Assembly: GCA_049970095.1 (NCBI GenBank)
Contig: JBMFNP010000025.1
Span: 1 to 24,955, forward strand
Origin: SKW197 sp049970095
GTDB taxonomy: Archaea; Thermoplasmatota; Thermoplasmata; Lutacidiplasmatales; SKW197
Direction of reading: 5' to 3'
Length of the DNA: 24,955 nt
Shown here one piece after another: positions 22,262 to 24,955 of this stretch. The number at the start of each line of letters is the position of its first letter. Position 1 is the stretch's first letter. The position numbers and the translations under genes were made by a program. The notes beneath the pieces were generated by a model. The model saw nothing but the letters and a program-made list of their open reading frames with translations. It did not search any database and was not told where the DNA came from.

Positions 22262-23062
22262 AGTGCAGATGGCACAGTTTCGGAATGCGGTGCAGTTTAT
22301 GTGTTCCTTGGAAAGCCATTTTTTGATATCTGGAATGACACAATAAATGCTACCGTAAGTATTTACGGGGCATCTGCAGGTGAGCATTTCGGGTGGAGTG
22401 TAGCAAATGGAAGTGATTTGAATGGTGATGGGGTTTATGATTTGATTGTGGGTGCACCTGATAATTCTTCTGGTAGGGGAAGTGTTTATGTGTTTTATGG
22501 GACTACAACCTGGAACAAGGATTCCACAACTCAGTACACAATGCTTGCATGGAGGGATTGTAATGGGGTTTTTGTGGGAGAAAATGCTGGTGATAGATTT
22601 GGCTGGAGTGTTGCAGGATTAGGTAATTTTATCGGAAGCAGTGGAACCGCACTAAATGGAGATTTCTGTGCGGGTGCACCATATGCAGATTTTAATAATA
22701 TATACGATTGTGGAAAGGGGTATGTGTTTCTGAGCGACAATGCAGGTGCATGGTCCCCATCAAGTCCAGTAAGTGCTTCAAATGCTAACTACATACTTTC
22801 TGGTGAACGGAGAATATGGGAGTACTTTGGCTGGAGTGTGGCTGGAGCTGGAGATATGGACAATGATGGGTTAAATGAGAGCTTGGTTGGTGCACCTGGC
22901 AGAAACCGTGCATATATTTTTGACAGTGATGGAAAAAATTTGAGTGTGGATTTTGAGAACAATGTGCTAGGCACTATAAGCGGGAGTTATTTAGATACTC
23001 AAGCCAGCGATGATATAAGAGAGAGCATTGCAGAGCGGAAAAGCAGTGTGTTAGTGTGGAAT

Positions 23063-23610
23063 GATGATTTTGAGAGTGATAAGGGCTGGGCTGGTTATGG
23101 AGGCACAGGAGAATGGCAGCGGGGAACACCAACTGCAAAAAATCCTGACTCTAGTCTAGGACAGGACGGTGAACCCGACCCCAGCTCTGCGCACTCCGGC
23201 ACAAAAATTTTAGGCACAGATATAGGAATTGCAAATGCTGATAACGGTGTCTCAAATGGTGATGGATTTTATGAGAACAATACAAATTATGCAAATATAA
23301 CATCTCCTCCAATCTCCACATTGGGATATACAGGGACTGTCCTCAGATTCTGGAAATGGCTAAATGTTGATGGAGCTGGCCGTGATGTGGCTTTGGTGTG
23401 GGTGAGCAATGATGGGAGCACATGGACGGAGGTTTTTACAAGCAATCAAACTTGCTATTGTGATAAAAACTGGGGCTGGATTCAGCTTGTATTTAATATT
23501 TCTGCAGTTGCAGATAACCAGGCAAAGGTGTACATAAGATTCGGAATCAAATCTGATGCTTCATATAAATACTCTGGTTGGAATATTGATGATGTGGAAA
23601 TTCTTGCAGG
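23063..23610 (+). repeat. MAM/jelly-roll-like module, first copy
   Basis: The module begins DDFESDKGWAGYG-GTGEWQRGTP, contains PSSAHSGTKILGTDIGIANADNG and SNGDGFYENN, and closes with WNIDDVEIL. This is the pattern of extracellular beta-sandwich domains often called MAM-like, as in immune-inhibitor-A-type proteases. A near copy starts at 24740. Confidence 0.7.
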
Positions 23611-24739
23611 TGCAACCGTATCACTGTACACCTACGCAAGTGGTGGCGGTATAGATAAGTGGATTAATAGAAGTGCTAATGCTGGCACGACTGTACCTGC
23701 TACACTTGTAGCACCCAACGAGGCGGCATATACAAACTATGGATATGTTGCTGCCTCTGAGAACACGGTGGGAAGTTTGACAATCACCACAAATTACTAT
23801 GGACTCTGGAGATTTAATTTTCGTGTGAGTAATAATATAGAGGATATAGCGGGCATATATTTCGGGCTTGAGGGCACATCTGGTGAAAGCAGCGGCAAAG
23901 TGGATCCACTTGTGGTTCGGGTCTGGAATTACACAGCAGGAAGATGGGATGATTTGGTGCCTTGGCTTGGTTGGTATTTCAGAGCTGGCGCACCGGGAGA
24001 TGGTGCTACAGGAAATACCAACTCATATGGCATAAACACAACAATACTTTCAGGTTTTGCAAATTATTTCAATTCAAGCAAGGACATACACTTTCGCACA
24101 TATGCGCAGGTGAGGGCGAAGGGCGGTGGTATATGGATTGATTATGTGGAACTCAAGGTACTGGCAAGAGCAAGTTATGGGCTTGAGCATATGTGGAGAA
24201 TTCCTGCACAGATGCTAGCAAACAAACTCTATGTGGAGGGCTATACAACTGGGGAAGGTTTTGCTCTCTATTACTCATTTAATGGCTCCGCTTCTGTGAA
24301 TACATGGAACTATCTTGGCACGCTCTCATCCACCACAGAAACAATAATGAGTTTTGTGTTCAATTGCGTTGTGCTTGATAATATCTGGCTCGGTGTTTTT
24401 GATACTGCAAGGAATAGTGTGGACACAACACAGGACACGCTCTACATTGATGCAATCTGGATAACAGGGATTCCCTATTCAATACTGATTGGGGACAAGG
24501 ATACAAGCTTTGGATTCAGCGCAAGCAAGGCGTGGGATATGAATGGTGATAATTATGCGGATGTGCTTTTAGGTGCTCCTGGTTGTGGCGGACCCCCAGT
24601 ATTTTTAGGCACAAACCTCACAGTTGATGGTGAATTGCATGGAAATGGCACGGTAACCAATGACTACACGAAATTACAGCAGAGTGATGACCAGTATGAG
24701 AGTATAACGGAAGTGAAAGATTTTATCCAAATCTGGTAC

Positions 24740-24955
24740 GATGATTTTGAGAGTGATAAGGGCTGGACAGGTTATGGAGGAGCGGGAGAATGGCAGCGAG
24801 GCACTCCAAATAATGCACCTGCAGTACCTTCTTATGGTTATGGTAGGGCAGACCCTTCTTCAGCACATTCTGGCACTAAACTTCTTGGAAATGATATTGG
24901 AGTTGCAAATACAGATAATGGCACTTCAAATGGCGATGGGCTCTATAGCAACTCA
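24740..24955 (+). repeat. MAM/jelly-roll-like module, second copy (cut by window end)
   Basis: It reads DDFESDKGWTGYG-GAGEWQRGTP, then PSSAHSGTKLLGNDIGVANTDNG and SNGDGLYSNS, matching the first copy nearly residue for residue. The first 27 bases (24740-24766) are identical to 23063-23089 and the rest diverges mostly at synonymous positions. It is therefore an intragenic duplication about 1.68 kb apart. Confidence 0.75.

Larger units (their letters stand above)
22262..24955 (+). pseudogene. continuation of the FG-GAP/MAM-like surface protein after the in-frame stop (3' end outside window)
   Basis: Read in the frame of the preceding gene, all 898 codons from 22262 to the window end are open. 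It completes the interrupted repeat (GAVYVFLG). FG-GAP blades follow with GSDLNGDGVYDLIVGAPDN, a degenerate copy ending in FCAGAPYAD, and GAGDMDNDGLNESLVGAPGRN. A MAM/jelly-roll-like domain spans about 23063-23610 (DDFESDKGWAGYG to WNIDDVEIL). A beta-sandwich region of unknown type covers about 23611-24480. Another FG-GAP blade is at about 24515-24615 (DMNGDNYADVLLGAPG), and a second MAM-like copy starts at 24740. The sequence has no later stop and normal codon use, so the protein was recently functional or is still made by readthrough, or the stop is a sequence error. A separate start could be GTG 22301. The role is probably adhesion or surface layer. Confidence 0.75.

Noticed and set aside
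1..24955. CRISPR arrays, insertion sequences, prophage or defence genes
   Set aside because: No spaced short repeats, transposase-like, integrase-like or nuclease-island genes were seen; apart from the FG-GAP gene duplication, repeats are short.

Overview
The window is archaeal chromosome. It carries an archaeal threonyl-tRNA synthetase with its own editing domain, a TATA-binding protein, GatD/GatE, RNA polymerase subunit N (Rpb10), the eL18-uL13-uS9 ribosomal block, a stand-alone 5S rRNA gene, and many TATA boxes placed about 25 nt before a start codon. The isolated 5S gene, short lipoate ligase, compact divergent promoters and many leaderless starts suggest Euryarchaeota, probably a Thermoplasmatota-like lineage. 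That placement is inference; no single feature proves it.

Left edge (1-1624): the end of a membrane-anchored surface protein and a second exported, sequon-rich protein. 1600-4144 (minus): thrS and an overlapping lplA. 4200-5309 (plus): a small unknown protein and an SPL-like radical SAM protein; the small protein appears to share one TATA element with thrS. 5496-7662 (plus): TBP overlapping a TatD-like hydrolase, then 5S rRNA, then a gamma-class carbonic anhydrase. 7644-8553 (minus): an unlisted 53-residue membrane protein, hypB and tRNA-Leu(CAG), apparently one transcript. 8638-9762 (plus): an AT-rich GT4 glycosyltransferase. 9757-11692 (minus): an HD-domain protein and an M20 peptidase.

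11790-14033 (plus) is a complete tungstate-type ABC importer (tupABC), with an inverted repeat straddling its TATA box. A 48-residue leaderless ORF follows, overlapping the end of gatE. 14205-18771 (minus) is a translation block: eL18, uL13, uS9, rpoN, gatD, gatE. 18890-20900 (plus) holds a PDZ-containing site-2 protease and a YgjP-type metallopeptidase. 20964-24955 is a surface-protein operon: a secreted sequon-rich protein, then a very large FG-GAP/MAM-like protein running off the window.

The most striking observation is that this large gene is cut by one in-frame TAA at 22259-22261, inside its first FG-GAP repeat. The same frame then stays open for 898 codons to the window end. Also worth attention are the palindromic candidate operator of tupABC, the hypB/tRNA-Leu arrangement, and two small proteins easily missed by gene callers.
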